A stretch of DNA of 64,000 nt from Pseudomonas farsensis (GCF_014268805.2 NZ_JABWRF020000002.1:372001-436000), one strand, 5' to 3'. Counted from the first letter of the stretch, positions 9,039-17,337 are shown. Notes: generated by a model not told the origin, from the sequence alone. Program-made: numbers and translations.

Positions 9039-10481
9039 TCAGATGCTAAGGCACAGGTATTTGATTTCGAGGTAGTCCTCGATGCCGTACTTGGAACCTT
9101 CGCGGCCCAGGCCCGAGGCCTTGATGCCACCGAACGGTGCCACTTCGTTGGAAATCAGGCCGGTGTTGATACCCACCATGCCGTATTCCAGGGCTTCGGC
9201 CACACGGAACACGCGGCTCATGTCGCGCGCATAGAAGTACGAGGCCAGGCCGAACTCGGTGTCGTTGGACATGGCGATGACTTCAGCCTCGTCCTTGAAG
9301 CGGAACAGCGGCGCCAGGGGGCCGAAGGTCTCTTCTTTGGCGACAGCGGCGTTTTTCGGCACATCGACCAGAATGGTCGGCTCGAAGAAGTTGCCTTCGA
9401 TCAGCTTGCCGCCGGACAGCACCTTGGCGCCCTTGGAGACGGCGTCTTCGATGTGTTCCTGGACCTTGGCTACAGCCTTGCCATCGATCAGCGGGCCGGT
9501 GGTGGTGCCTTCTTCCAGGCCGTTACCGATCTTCAGCTTGGCCACCGCAGCCTTGAGCTTCTCGGCGAACGCGTCGTAGACGCCGTCCTGCACGTAGATA
9601 CGGTTGGCGCAGACGCAGGTCTGGCCGTTGTTGCGGTACTTGGAGATGATCGCGCCCTCGACCGCCTTGTCCAGGTCGGCGTCGTCGAACACGATGAACG
9701 GGGCGTTGCCACCCAACTCCAGGGAAACCTTCTTGATGTCCTTGGCGCACTCTTGCATCAGCTGACGGCCGATTTCGGTGGAGCCGGTGAAGGACAGCTT
9801 GCGTACCAGCGAGTTGCCGGTCAGCTCGGAGCCGACTTCGCCAGCGCTGCCGGTGATGACGCTGAGCACGCCAGCCGGGATGCCGGCACGGGTAGCCAGT
9901 TCGACCAGGGCCAGGGCCGAGTAAGGGGTCTGCGAAGCAGGCTTGAGCACCATGGTGCAGCCGGCGGCCAGGGCTGGGCCGGCTTTACGGGTGATCATTG
10001 CCGCCGGGAAGTTCCACGGGGTGATGGCCGCGGTAACGCCGATAGGCTGCTTGATGACGATAAGGCGCTTGTCCGGCTGGTGGCCGGGAATGACGTCGCC
10101 ATAGACGCGCTTGGCTTCTTCGGCGAACCACTCGATGAACGAGGCGGCGTAGGCGATTTCGCCCTTGGCTTCGGCCAGCGGCTTGCCTTGCTCGGTGGTC
10201 ATCAGGCGGGCCAGGTCGTCCTGGTGCTCGATCATCAGCTCGAACCAGCGGCGCAGCTTGCCGGCACGCTCTTTGGCAGTCAGGGCACGCCAGGCCGGCA
10301 GCGCTTTGTCGGCAGCTTCGATGGCGCGACGGGTTTCGGCAGCGCCCATCTTCGGCACGGTACCGATCACGTCACCGGTGGCCGGGTTGGTCACCTTGAT
10401 GGTCTGACCGTTGTCCGCATCCAGCCATTCACCGTTGATGAAGGCCTGCTGGCGGAACAACTGAGCGTCTTTGAGCTGCAT
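9039..10481 (-). CDS. gabD: NADP-type succinate-semialdehyde dehydrogenase
   Basis: A 480-residue aldehyde dehydrogenase. It oxidises succinate semialdehyde made by GabT to succinate, which enters the TCA cycle. The ALDH signature is intact: TPWNFP with N157, LELGGNAP with the general base E255, and GQTCVCANR with the nucleophile C289. The protein is full length for the GabD family. The start ATG is preceded by an AAGGGAAG ribosome site. It is the first gene of the gabD-gabT pair; an 18 bp palindrome lies 106 bp upstream and may be an operator. Confidence 0.94.
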   Translation of the reverse strand: MQLKDAQLFRQQAFINGEWLDADNGQTIKVTNPATGDVIGTVPKMGAAETRRAIEAADKALPAWRALTAKERAGKLRRWFELMIEHQDDLARLMTTEQGKPLAEAKGEIAYAASFIEWFAEEAKRVYGDVIPGHQPDKRLIVIKQPIGVTAAITPWNFPAAMITRKAGPALAAGCTMVLKPASQTPYSALALVELATRAGIPAGVLSVITGSAGEVGSELTGNSLVRKLSFTGSTEIGRQLMQECAKDIKKVSLELGGNAPFIVFDDADLDKAVEGAIISKYRNNGQTCVCANRIYVQDGVYDAFAEKLKAAVAKLKIGNGLEEGTTTGPLIDGKAVAKVQEHIEDAVSKGAKVLSGGKLIEGNFFEPTILVDVPKNAAVAKEETFGPLAPLFRFKDEAEVIAMSNDTEFGLASYFYARDMSRVFRVAEALEYGMVGINTGLISNEVAPFGGIKASGLGREGSKYGIEDYLEIKYLCLSI

Positions 10482-10785
10482 GTCGGCTTCCCTTTACTGC
10501 GAATTATTGATTGTTGAAAAGGCGCCCATAACGCGGGCGGCCGTCAGGAATTCGTGCACCAGGGTGTTCGACGCCTGGCGGCTGAGCGTTTGAAATCTCA
10601 AACGGAATGCTAAGCGGGTGCTGGGGGGTTGGACAATAGCCTGTTCGAAAAAAAGAACGAATGGTTGAACACCCCGTCTGAAATCGCCGGCCAAGCGTGC
10701 GCCACGTTGCCGTCCGACAGGTAAAAACAGCTACAGATCAAGGCGATGGACGTCCTCGGTCCAGACCGGTATCATGCGCCCCGTT
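10482..10785. promoter_or_regulatory. gabD upstream region with palindrome 10587-10604
   Basis: This 304 bp gap separates gabD from the tRNA gene and holds no convincing gene. CGTTTGA-AATC-TCAAACG at 10587-10604 is a perfect 7-bp-arm dyad, a candidate operator for gabD. A second, weaker dyad GTTC-N8-GAAC lies at 10643-10658. No regulator gene for gab (such as a GabR) adjoins it. The binding protein is unknown. Confidence 0.4.
10747..10775 (+). promoter_or_regulatory. Candidate tRNA-Arg promoter
   Basis: TGGACG (10747-10752) and TATCAT (10770-10775) are separated by 17 bp, a sigma70-like layout. The -10 element ends 10 bp before the tRNA 5' end. The match is moderate. Confidence 0.45.
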
Positions 10786-10862
10786 GCACTCGTAGCTCAG
10801 CTGGATAGAGTACTGCCCTCCGAAGGCAGGGGTCGTGGGTTCGAATCCCGCCGAGTGCGCCA
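10786..10862 (+). tRNA. tRNA-Arg (anticodon CCG)
   Basis: A 77-nt cloverleaf. The acceptor arm GCACTCG pairs perfectly with CGAGTGC, followed by G and an encoded CCA. The D arm contains AGCTCAGCTGGATAGAG, the anticodon stem CTGCC/GGCAG encloses the loop CTCCGAA (anticodon CCG, reading CGG), and the T arm holds GGTTCGAATCC. All features of a functional tRNA are present. Confidence 0.97.
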
Positions 10863-10889
10863 TGAATTCTCGCGAGCATCGCGACAGAC

Positions 10890-10925
10890 CAAGCCCCATC
10901 AGGTACGCCTGATGGGGCTTTTTCG
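10890..10925 (+). terminator. Terminator after tRNA-Arg
   Basis: The hairpin AAGCCCCATCAGG-TACG-CCTGATGGGGCTT followed by TTTC lies 28 bp after the tRNA. The 13-bp stem is perfect and should be a strong intrinsic terminator. Confidence 0.92.
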
Positions 10926-11107
10926 TTACTGCGGGCTGCGTATGAGGCCCCAAGCGGCACAGGGTGACGCCGTTCACAGCGCACATCTTTTCTGACGCCA
11001 CTGTTTCGCCACTTGCGAAATGTTTGGTAACCTCTGCGCCGCTGCCGGCTCCGGCAGCCTTTTATACGAACATGGATGCGTTCGACGAACGCCAAGAAGG
11101 ACTTGCG

Positions 11108-11461
11108 ATGGCGATGGTCTATTGCCGCGGCTGTGCCAAACAGCTGCACGAATCAGCACCTACCTGCCCCCAGTGCGGCGCCCCTCAATTCGCAACGTCC
11201 AACGCAGGGCCTGCCAGCGGCGGCTCGGCGTGGCTGGCGATCGTTTCCCTGTGCCTGGGCATCCTCTGCACGCTCGCGCTGTTCGATGACAGCGAGTGGG
11301 ACATGGATACCATGGCCGGCCTCGGCCTGTTCGCAGGCACCGGCCTGATCATGGGCATCATCAGCATCAACCAGAAAAAGCCCGGCAATGGCATGGCCAT
11401 CGCCGGCGTCGTCATGGCAGTCATTTCGCTGCTGTGCCTAATCGGCCTATCAGCCAGCTAA
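11108..11461 (+). CDS. Zinc-ribbon protein with two-helix membrane domain
   Basis: A 117-residue protein. An N-terminal zinc ribbon (CRGC...CPQC, about residues 6-24) is joined by a Gly/Ser linker to two hydrophobic segments of DUF4190 type. An acidic loop (DDSEWDMD) lies between the segments. The start at 11108 is chosen because AGAAGG stands 7-8 bp upstream; the in-frame extension to 10964 has no domain character. It is followed 19 bp later by a second gene with a nearly matching zinc ribbon but a DUF805 membrane domain. Function unknown; likely an inner-membrane protein with a cytoplasmic metal-binding head. Confidence 0.75.
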   Translation: MAMVYCRGCAKQLHESAPTCPQCGAPQFATSNAGPASGGSAWLAIVSLCLGILCTLALFDDSEWDMDTMAGLGLFAGTGLIMGIISINQKKPGNGMAIAGVVMAVISLLCLIGLSAS

Positions 11462-11480
11462 CTAATGTGAGGGAAAACAA

Positions 11481-11945
11481 ATGAGCATGGTGTTCTGCCG
11501 TGGCTGCGCCAAACAGATCCATCAATCGGCCGTCAGCTGCCCAGGTTGCGGCGCGACCCAAAACGGCAATGCCGGCGCGGCGCCTGGTATCAAAGGCGAC
11601 GTTGCCAACATTACCTTCGGCAACGTGTTCTTCACCGTAATGAAGCAGTACGCCACCTTCAGCGGCCGTGCCCGCCGCAAGGAATACTGGCTGTTTACCC
11701 TGGTCATCAACCTGATCGGCTTGGCCATCAGCTTCATTGAAGGCACCTTGGGCATGGCTGGCTTTATCAACATGCTGTTCAGCCTGGCCGTGATGATCCC
11801 GGCCATCGCCGTCGGCGTACGCCGCCTGCACGACACCGACCGCAGCGGCTGGTGGCTGCTGGTGCCGATCGTCAACCTGGTGTTCCTGTGCCAGGACAGC
11901 ACCCCAGGCAACAACCGCTTCGGCCCGAACCCTAAAGGCCTGTAA
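11481..11945 (+). CDS. Zinc-ribbon DUF805 inner-membrane protein
   Basis: A 154-residue protein. Its first 25 residues (FCRGCAKQIHQSAVSCPGCG) closely copy the zinc ribbon of the preceding gene. The rest is a DUF805 domain with about four transmembrane segments and the hallmark SGRARRKEYW and RRLHDTDRSGWW motifs. DUF805 proteins are small inner-membrane proteins of unknown role. A GAGGG ribosome site precedes the ATG. A strong terminator follows, so this gene and its neighbour probably form a two-gene transcript. Confidence 0.85.
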   Translation: MSMVFCRGCAKQIHQSAVSCPGCGATQNGNAGAAPGIKGDVANITFGNVFFTVMKQYATFSGRARRKEYWLFTLVINLIGLAISFIEGTLGMAGFINMLFSLAVMIPAIAVGVRRLHDTDRSGWWLLVPIVNLVFLCQDSTPGNNRFGPNPKGL

Positions 11946-11956
11946 GCGAAACTGGA

Positions 11957-11983
11957 AAAGGCGGCCTGCGGGCCGCCTTTTTC
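11957..11983 (+). terminator. Intrinsic terminator
   Basis: Stem AAGGCGGCC-TGCG-GGCCGCCTT followed by T residues, 12 bp after the DUF805 stop codon. Confidence 0.9.
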
Positions 11984-12116
11984 ATGCCCGCAGAAAATCC
12001 CGCCTCATGACGTTTTTCAATCGGCTCCATGCCGTTTCCTGCATTGCCGTGCAGAGCGCGGTGCCGGATGCTTTATTTAATCCGACACATCGCGTTTTCC
12101 ACCCACCGAGGCCTGT

Positions 12117-12554
12117 ATGAAGAACGTCGAGCAAATCCTCAAAGCCAAAGCCCAGCACCAGACCGTCTACACCATCAGCCCCGATGACTCGGTCCTCGAT
12201 GCCCTGCGGATGCTGGCTGATAAAAACGTCGGCGCGCTACCGGTGGTGGAAGACAACCAGGTGGTCGGCATCGTCAGCGAACGTGACTACGCCCGCAAGC
12301 TGGTGCTCAAGGGCCGCTCTTCGGCGGCAACGCCGGTACGCGAGATCATGAGTTCGCCAGTGGTCACCGTTGAGCCCAAGCAGAACCTTGAGTACTGCAT
12401 GAACCTCATGACCAACCGCCACCTGCGCCACCTGCCCGTGGTCAGCAACGGCGTCCTGCTGGGGCTGCTGTCGATTGGCGACCTGGTCAAGGAAACCATC
12501 GCCGAGCAAGCCAGCCTGATCGCGCAACTGGAGCAGTACATCCGCGGCGAATGA
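12117..12554 (+). CDS. Two-CBS-domain protein
   Basis: A 145-residue protein made of a single CBS pair (about 8-65 and 75-135), with repeated GALPVVEDNQVVGIVSERD and RHLPVVSNGVLLGLLSIGD type strands. CBS pairs bind adenine nucleotides and sense energy state, usually as part of a larger enzyme; this one stands alone. It converges on the next gene with only 7 bp between stop codons. The partner it regulates cannot be named. Confidence 0.88.
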   Translation: MKNVEQILKAKAQHQTVYTISPDDSVLDALRMLADKNVGALPVVEDNQVVGIVSERDYARKLVLKGRSSAATPVREIMSSPVVTVEPKQNLEYCMNLMTNRHLRHLPVVSNGVLLGLLSIGDLVKETIAEQASLIAQLEQYIRGE

Positions 12555-12561
12555 GCCCAGC

Positions 12562-13200
12562 TCAGTGGTAGCCACGTTCCAGTTCGTCGAGCTGATGATC
12601 GAAACTGCGTAGCCGCGCCGACCAGGTGTAAACCAGTACCTCCAGGTCGCGGTTGAGCAGCGCCGTGTTGCCCCCCGCCCGTACCGGCGCGTCACCAAGG
12701 TCCAACTGGTAGCGCTCCCGGGCCATGGCGGTAGCCACGCTCGACAGGTCGCGGGCATTGGCCAGCCAGTGGTGGTGGTGATCGTGGATTTCGCGGTCAA
12801 GCTCGCGGCATTGGCGCTTGAGTGCATCCAGGCTCTGCTCCAGCGGCGTGCCCTTTAGCTCGCCCATCACCTCTTCGAAGGTGCGCCCGGAATGCCAGTA
12901 GCTGCCCCAGAAATAGCGGTCGAATACCGTTTCGACCCGGCGCAGCGCCACCTTTGTGTTCCAGATGGTCAACAACGTGCGGCCCTGGGCCACTTCGCGG
13001 CGGTTCAGGTGCAGGTATTGCCAGGCGATCCACGTCAGCCCGCACAGCGCCACCGCTGCGGTAACAGCGGCGGCAGCGTACAGAAACTGCACGGCGTGGT
13101 TCATGTGCTGGGTGTGCCGGATGCCGTAGTAATAACCGGTGGTCAGGGTGCCCAGGATCGTCACGGTGCACCAGAAGCCTGGTGCGTAGGGATCTTTCAT
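12562..13200 (-). CDS. Hypothetical two-helix membrane protein
   Basis: A 212-residue protein with no family I recognise. Two hydrophobic helices lie near residues 10-30 and 40-65, followed by a ~145-residue hydrophilic, probably helical domain rich in Arg/Glu with an HDHHHH run. I start at the ATG at 13200, which has GGGGA about 8 bp upstream; an in-frame ATG at 13230 is possible. The layout is that of an inner-membrane protein with a cytoplasmic C-terminal domain. Confidence 0.65.
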   Translation of the reverse strand: MKDPYAPGFWCTVTILGTLTTGYYYGIRHTQHMNHAVQFLYAAAAVTAAVALCGLTWIAWQYLHLNRREVAQGRTLLTIWNTKVALRRVETVFDRYFWGSYWHSGRTFEEVMGELKGTPLEQSLDALKRQCRELDREIHDHHHHWLANARDLSSVATAMARERYQLDLGDAPVRAGGNTALLNRDLEVLVYTWSARLRSFDHQLDELERGYH

Positions 13201-13268
13201 CGCGCCATCCCCTATTGTTTTCCTGAGCATAGCAACGGCCCGTTCACCCAACAGGTGCCGCTCGGCGC

Positions 13269-13511
13269 TTATTTCTTGCTGGCGTGCAGGGCCTCGTTGA
13301 GTTGGTCGATCATCGGTATCCAATCGGCGTCGGCAATGTAGGCTTCTTTCAGGAATGCGCGCTGGGCGTCGCTCCAGAACCAGGCATCGACCAGCTTTAC
13401 ATCGTCAGGCAGGGGTGAGTGAGTGGCGATGAAACGTTCGATCTCGACCGGGTCATCTTCCAGGCCAAGTTGCTTGAAAATCTCGGAAAACGGATGGATC
13501 GGGGCGTCCAT
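13269..13511 (-). CDS. DUF2789 family protein
   Basis: An 80-residue protein matching the small DUF2789 family seen in gammaproteobacteria: HPFSEIFKQLGLEDD at the N-terminus and WSDAQRAFLKEAYIADADW in the middle. The start at 13511 is set by an AGGAG ribosome site just upstream; the longer open frame to 13577 is unsupported. Function is unknown. It is soluble and acidic. Confidence 0.8.
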   Translation of the reverse strand: MDAPIHPFSEIFKQLGLEDDPVEIERFIATHSPLPDDVKLVDAWFWSDAQRAFLKEAYIADADWIPMIDQLNEALHASKK

Positions 13512-13638
13512 GGGTAGTCTCCTGTCGAGCCAGGCTGGCTGGCATGGTGGCGATAGCGGGCAGGTGCTGGTAATCACCCGCCTTCAGGTAGACAGCACCC
13601 AGCTGGCCAAGACTCAACCCGATGCGCCGCGCGCCGGT

Positions 13639-14274
13639 TCAGAGCGGTGCGCGGCGCAGCGTAGCGAGGAAAGTCGCAGCACCGATGAACAACCCGGCAA
13701 AGGTGCGGTTGACCCGCGTTTGCTGCTTGGGCGTGCGCAGCAGGCGCAGCACCTTGGAGGCAAGCCCGGTGTAGCCGGCCATGACCAGCATGTCGACGCT
13801 GACCATGGTCACGGCGATCATGACGTACTGCATCAGCAGCGGCGCGTGCGGGTTGATGAACTGCGGCAGCACCGCGAGCATGAATACCAGTGCCTTGGGG
13901 TTGCTGACGTTGACCAGAAACCCGCGGAACACCAGGCTCAACGGCTTGCCGATGGGCCGCACAGCGACGTCGTCGCTCATATCCATGGGCAGGGCGCGCC
14001 ATTGCTTGTAGGCGAGGTAGACCAGATAGGCCACGCCGAACCACTTGATGGCGTGAAACGCGGTGGCGGAGGCCGCCAGGATGGCGCCGACGCCGGCGGC
14101 GATGATCGCGATCTGCACGATCAGGCCCAGTTGCAAACCCAGGGCATTCCAGTAACCGCGCCAGAAACCATAACGCAGCCCGCTGGACATCGAGGCAATC
14201 GCACCGGCCCCCGGCGACAGGCTGATGACCCAGCACGCGGCAAAGAAAGCCAACCAGGTTTCCATCGACATCAC
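13639..14274 (-). CDS. LysE/RhtB family amino-acid exporter
   Basis: A 211-residue membrane protein with about six hydrophobic segments and the LysE/RhtB hallmark near the N-terminus (ISLSPGAGAIASMSSGLRYG). The central VSNPKALVFMLAVLPQF stretch is also typical. These proteins export amino acids or homoserine derivatives. Three Met codons open the frame within four residues; the most upstream is used here. The substrate cannot be predicted. Confidence 0.85.
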   Translation of the reverse strand: MMSMETWLAFFAACWVISLSPGAGAIASMSSGLRYGFWRGYWNALGLQLGLIVQIAIIAAGVGAILAASATAFHAIKWFGVAYLVYLAYKQWRALPMDMSDDVAVRPIGKPLSLVFRGFLVNVSNPKALVFMLAVLPQFINPHAPLLMQYVMIAVTMVSVDMLVMAGYTGLASKVLRLLRTPKQQTRVNRTFAGLFIGAATFLATLRRAPL

Positions 14275-14351
14275 ACACCTCGCTCGAACGAATGTTGCAA
14301 AACGTTAAGCTAAGGTTTCGGTGAAAAGATGACCAGTGATTTCTGCGCGGT

Positions 14352-14618
14352 GGCCTCGTAGCAGGCTATCGCCAGCCCCCACAGGGTCTGGGTCAGCCCC
14401 TATACCAAGGCAGGGCAAGTTCACTGTGGGAGATCACCTAGCCCTTCCGGGCTGCGCTGTCGCGCAGAGAGCTGGGCACCGTGGGAGCGGGCTTGCCCCG
14501 CGATGCGATGTTGGCAGTGCTATCGCTATCGCGGGGCAAGCCCGCTCCCACGTTATCCATGTAAATCAGATAGTTAGCGTTTGTTCTATGAGAGCTGGCG
14601 ACAGCCTGCGATGAGGCC
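14352..14618. repeat. Composite palindromic repeat, copy 1
   Basis: A 267 bp stretch starting GGCCTCGTAGCAGGCTATCG and ending with the inverse-like CGACAGCCTGCGATGAGGCC, so its ends form imperfect terminal inverted repeats. Inside is a REP-type hairpin (14481-14551: GTGGGAGCGGGCTTGCCCCG and its complement). It fills most of the gap between the LysE and metQ genes and contains no credible coding region. Related copies lie at 49873-50207 and 56961-57277. Confidence 0.6.
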
Positions 14619-14669
14619 AGTGCAGGCTTACGCAAAACCATGGAACCTCCCACAGCGCAAAGGGCCGGA

Positions 14670-15455
14670 TCAGAACGCCGGCAGTACCGCGCCTTGGTAT
14701 TTCTTGGCGATGAAGGCTTTCACTTCAGGGCTGGTCAGGGCCTTGGCCAGCTTCTGGATGGCGTCGCTGTTCTTGTTGTCCGGGCGGGCAACCAGGAAGT
14801 TTACGTAAGGCGAGTCGCTGCCTTCGATCAGCAGGGCATCCTTGGCCGGGTTCAGGCCGGCTTCCAGCGCATAGTTGGTGTTGATCATGTCCAGGTCGAC
14901 CTGGTCCAGCACGCGCGGCAGCATGGCCGATTCCAGCTCACGGAACTTGAGCTTTTTCGGGTTCTCGGCGATGTCTTTCGGGGTAGCCAAGGCGTTTTTC
15001 GGGTCTTTCAGGGTGATCAGGCCAGCCTTCTGCAGCAGCAGCAGGGCGCGGCCGCTGTTGCTACCTTCGTTGGGGATGGCAACGGTAGCGCCTTCCTTCA
15101 GGTCAGCCAGGTTCTTGACCTTCTTCGAGTAGCCACCGAAGGGTTCGACGTGCACGCCGATCACGGTTTCCAGGTGGGTGCCTTTGCCTTCGTTGAAGCT
15201 TTGCAGGTACGGCAGGGTCTGGAAGTAGTTGGCGTCCAGGCGCTTCTGGTCGACCTGCACGTTGGGCTGCACGTAATCGGTGAAGACTTTGATCTCAAGG
15301 TCGACGCCTTCTTTGGCCAGGGTCGGCTTGATCAGCTCAAGAATTTCAGCGTGCGGCACCGGGGTAGCAGCAACCACCAGTTTTTCGGCAGCAGAGGCCA
15401 GCCCGGCAAACGACAGGGCAGCGGCCAGGGCGGTGGTCAGCAGTGTTTTTTTCAT
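14670..15455 (-). CDS. metQ: MetQ/NlpA-type binding protein
   Basis: A 261-residue periplasmic protein of the NlpA/MetQ family that binds methionine or related sulfur compounds for an ABC importer. The family core is visible (KVFTDYVQPNVQVDQKRLDANYFQ, AIPNEGSNSGRALLLLQ, DMINTNYALEAGL). Most MetQ proteins are lipoproteins, but this signal peptide ends SFAGLASAAEK with no cysteine, so it should be released as a soluble protein. No metN or metI adjoins it, so it may serve a transporter encoded elsewhere. The start ATG at 15455 places the KK-rich signal peptide correctly. Confidence 0.85.
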   Translation of the reverse strand: MKKTLLTTALAAALSFAGLASAAEKLVVAATPVPHAEILELIKPTLAKEGVDLEIKVFTDYVQPNVQVDQKRLDANYFQTLPYLQSFNEGKGTHLETVIGVHVEPFGGYSKKVKNLADLKEGATVAIPNEGSNSGRALLLLQKAGLITLKDPKNALATPKDIAENPKKLKFRELESAMLPRVLDQVDLDMINTNYALEAGLNPAKDALLIEGSDSPYVNFLVARPDNKNSDAIQKLAKALTSPEVKAFIAKKYQGAVLPAF

Positions 15456-15652
15456 GGTGATCCTTGTTCTGAATGCTGGGCCATCGCAGATGGCGGCTAG
15501 GTCGGGGCCCACCCTCGCGGGTGAGCGTGAAGCGGACGATACCGGTAATTTTTATTCCGTAACAATATCTTTTACGTAGCTGCTTATTCCAAAAGCAAAT
15601 TGCCATCAATTGCTTTGCTTATGAGCCCGCCCCACTGACGATTAACCCCGCG

Positions 15653-15767
15653 CAGGAGCGGCCTTGCGTCGCGAAAGGGCTGCGCAGCGCGCCCCAGCAA
15701 TTTTGCATGAAACCGAGATTCTGGGGCCGCTGCGCAGCCCTTTCGCGGCACAAGGCCGCTCCTACAG
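15653..15767. repeat. REP doublet (family A)
   Basis: Two inverted copies of the AGGAGCGGCCTTGCGTCGCG / CGCGGCACAAGGCCGCTCCT motif with GC-rich complementary inner arms (GGGCTGCGCAGC/GCTGCGCAGCCC), about 115 bp in all. This is a REPIN-like palindrome. Its right end touches the 3' end of the AAA+ regulator gene at 15762, so it could also stabilise or end that mRNA. Confidence 0.85.
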
Positions 15768-16700
15768 GTCTAGGGTTTGCAGGGTGTTTAGCAGCAACTG
15801 GCGCAGCTCGGCGACAGTCTGGGTTTCGCGGCTGCGGGCCAGTTGCCCGAGGGTGCGCGCCAGCGAGTCGAGCGGCTTACGGTCGGGCAGGTCGAGGTGC
15901 TCGGGGAGGATTTCCTCGCCATCGCTGACCAGCAACGCAAAGTGGATAACGTTCTCAAGCTCGCGGGTATTCCCAGGCCAGGCATGGGCCTCCAGCGCCT
16001 GCTGGGCGGCTTCGCTGATCAGCGGCAAGGGGCGGCCCAGGCGCACGCTGTAGATGCCGACGAAGTACTCGGCCAAGGGCAGGATATCGCCGACCCGCTC
16101 CCGCAGTGCCGGCAGCTCCAGCTCGCCCTCATGCAAATAGTGGTATAGCCGCTCGTTGAAGCGCCCGGCTTGCACCGCCAATGCCAGGTCAATACTGGAA
16201 GCGGCCACCAGACGCACGTCCACCGGCTGTGGATGGCTGGCACCGACCCGTGTCACCTCGCGGTTTTCCAGCGCTGCCAGCAACTTGCCCTGAATGGCCA
16301 GCGGCAGGTCGGCGATTTCGTCCAGGTACAACGTGCCGCCATTGGCCGAGCCGAACCAGCCTGCACGACTGCTGGCGGTGCCGCCCTGGCTGCCGGCGCT
16401 GTAGCCGAACAGCTCGGCGTCGGCGTAGGTCGGGCTGATGGCCGCGCAGTTGACCGAAACGAACAGCCCCGCACGGTCGCTGGCCCGATGGATTTGCCGC
16501 GCCAGCAGCTCCTTGCCGGTGCCGGACTCGCCGCGGATGAGCACCGGCAACGGCTGTGGCGCCAGGCGTTCAAGGGCCTGGCGCAGCGCCTGGGAGCGCG
16601 GGTCGACAAACACCAGCGCCTTGGCGCGAATGCTCAGCGGGCTTTTGTCCAGTTCGGGAAAGGTCAGCAGCGGCTGGCCGAATGGGGCATGAAACGTCAT
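15762..16700 (-). CDS. Sigma54-type AAA+ regulator lacking GAFTGA and HTH (SfnR-like)
   Basis: A 312-residue protein that is essentially one sigma54-activator AAA+ domain: Walker A GESGTGKE (57-64), Walker B GGTLYLDEI (121-129), LPALRER (196-202) and WPGNTRELEN (241-250). The sigma54-contacting GAFTGA loop is replaced by GSQGGT (about 103-108). The C-terminus stops after VAELRQLLLNTLQTLDL without a clear Fis-type DNA-binding helix. It resembles SfnR-type regulators of sulfonate/sulfone genes as I recall them, and lies beside the metQ-like gene. Whether it activates sigma54 promoters, binds DNA through a partner, or acts otherwise is open. Confidence 0.75.
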   Translation of the reverse strand: MTFHAPFGQPLLTFPELDKSPLSIRAKALVFVDPRSQALRQALERLAPQPLPVLIRGESGTGKELLARQIHRASDRAGLFVSVNCAAISPTYADAELFGYSAGSQGGTASSRAGWFGSANGGTLYLDEIADLPLAIQGKLLAALENREVTRVGASHPQPVDVRLVAASSIDLALAVQAGRFNERLYHYLHEGELELPALRERVGDILPLAEYFVGIYSVRLGRPLPLISEAAQQALEAHAWPGNTRELENVIHFALLVSDGEEILPEHLDLPDRKPLDSLARTLGQLARSRETQTVAELRQLLLNTLQTLDL

Positions 16701-16755
16701 GGAATACTCCCGCCCCGGCCACCCAGCCGGGGTTCAAGGCAAGCGGTTGATGGCG

Positions 16756-17337
16756 TCAGGCGCGGCGCAGCGCGCGCTGGTCGACACGGGCCTGCAGGCG
16801 GAACAGGTAAGCGAAGCCCTGCTCCCAGCGCTGGTGGCCTGACTTGACGTTGATATGCCCGGCATTGGCCAGCAGCCCGGCCTCAGCGCCCCAGGCGCGG
16901 GCCAGGTGCAGCGCACGCGGCACGCTCACCGCCGGGTCGTTGTCCGAGCTGACCACCTGGCTTGGAAACGGCAGGCCCTGCAGTGGAATCGGCGCAAAGT
17001 TGCGCAGCGCTTGCGCGCAGGCTGGGCGTTCAACATCAGCCGGCGCCACCAACAGCGCACCGCGTACCCGGCGCAGCAGCGCGGGGCTTGCCTGTGCAGC
17101 CCAGTGGGCGACGGTGATGCAGCCCAGGCTGTGGGCAATCAGGATGACCGGCGAGCGCTCGGCGGCGATAGCCTGCTCCAGCGCTTGCACCCAATCGTGT
17201 TTTTGCGGTGTCAGCCAGTCGCGCTGCTCGACCCGTGCGCTGTTGGGCAGTGTCCGCTGCCAGTGGCTTTGCCAATGGTTGTCTGGCGATCCTTGCCAGC
17301 CCGGCACAATCAGGTAACGAATCGACTCATTGCGCAT
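16756..17337 (-). CDS. RBBP9/YdeN-type serine hydrolase
   Basis: A 193-residue alpha/beta hydrolase of the small RBBP9/YdeN family. The N-terminus VPGWQGSPDNHW is characteristic. The nucleophile is S70 in LIAHSLGC. A candidate acid lies in SSDNDPAVS and the histidine in NAGHINVKSG. No signal peptide. The natural substrate is unknown. It stands 55 bp upstream of the AAA+ regulator in the same direction and may share its transcript. Confidence 0.85.
   Translation of the reverse strand: MRNESIRYLIVPGWQGSPDNHWQSHWQRTLPNSARVEQRDWLTPQKHDWVQALEQAIAAERSPVILIAHSLGCITVAHWAAQASPALLRRVRGALLVAPADVERPACAQALRNFAPIPLQGLPFPSQVVSSDNDPAVSVPRALHLARAWGAEAGLLANAGHINVKSGHQRWEQGFAYLFRLQARVDQRALRRA

Noticed and set aside
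10660..10705. Sigma54 promoter (TGGC...TTGG) before gabD
   Set aside because: The spacing between the GG and GC-type elements is one base off and the second element reads TTGG, so the match to the -24/-12 consensus is not acceptable.
10786..10862. tRNA-Arg as an integration site for a mobile island
   Set aside because: No integrase and no repeated 3' tRNA fragment are seen downstream; the following genes look like ordinary chromosome.
15456..15652. SAM-type riboswitch upstream of the metQ-like gene
   Set aside because: No recognisable conserved core or terminator structure could be traced by eye; a covariance-model search would be needed and a significant hit would reverse this.
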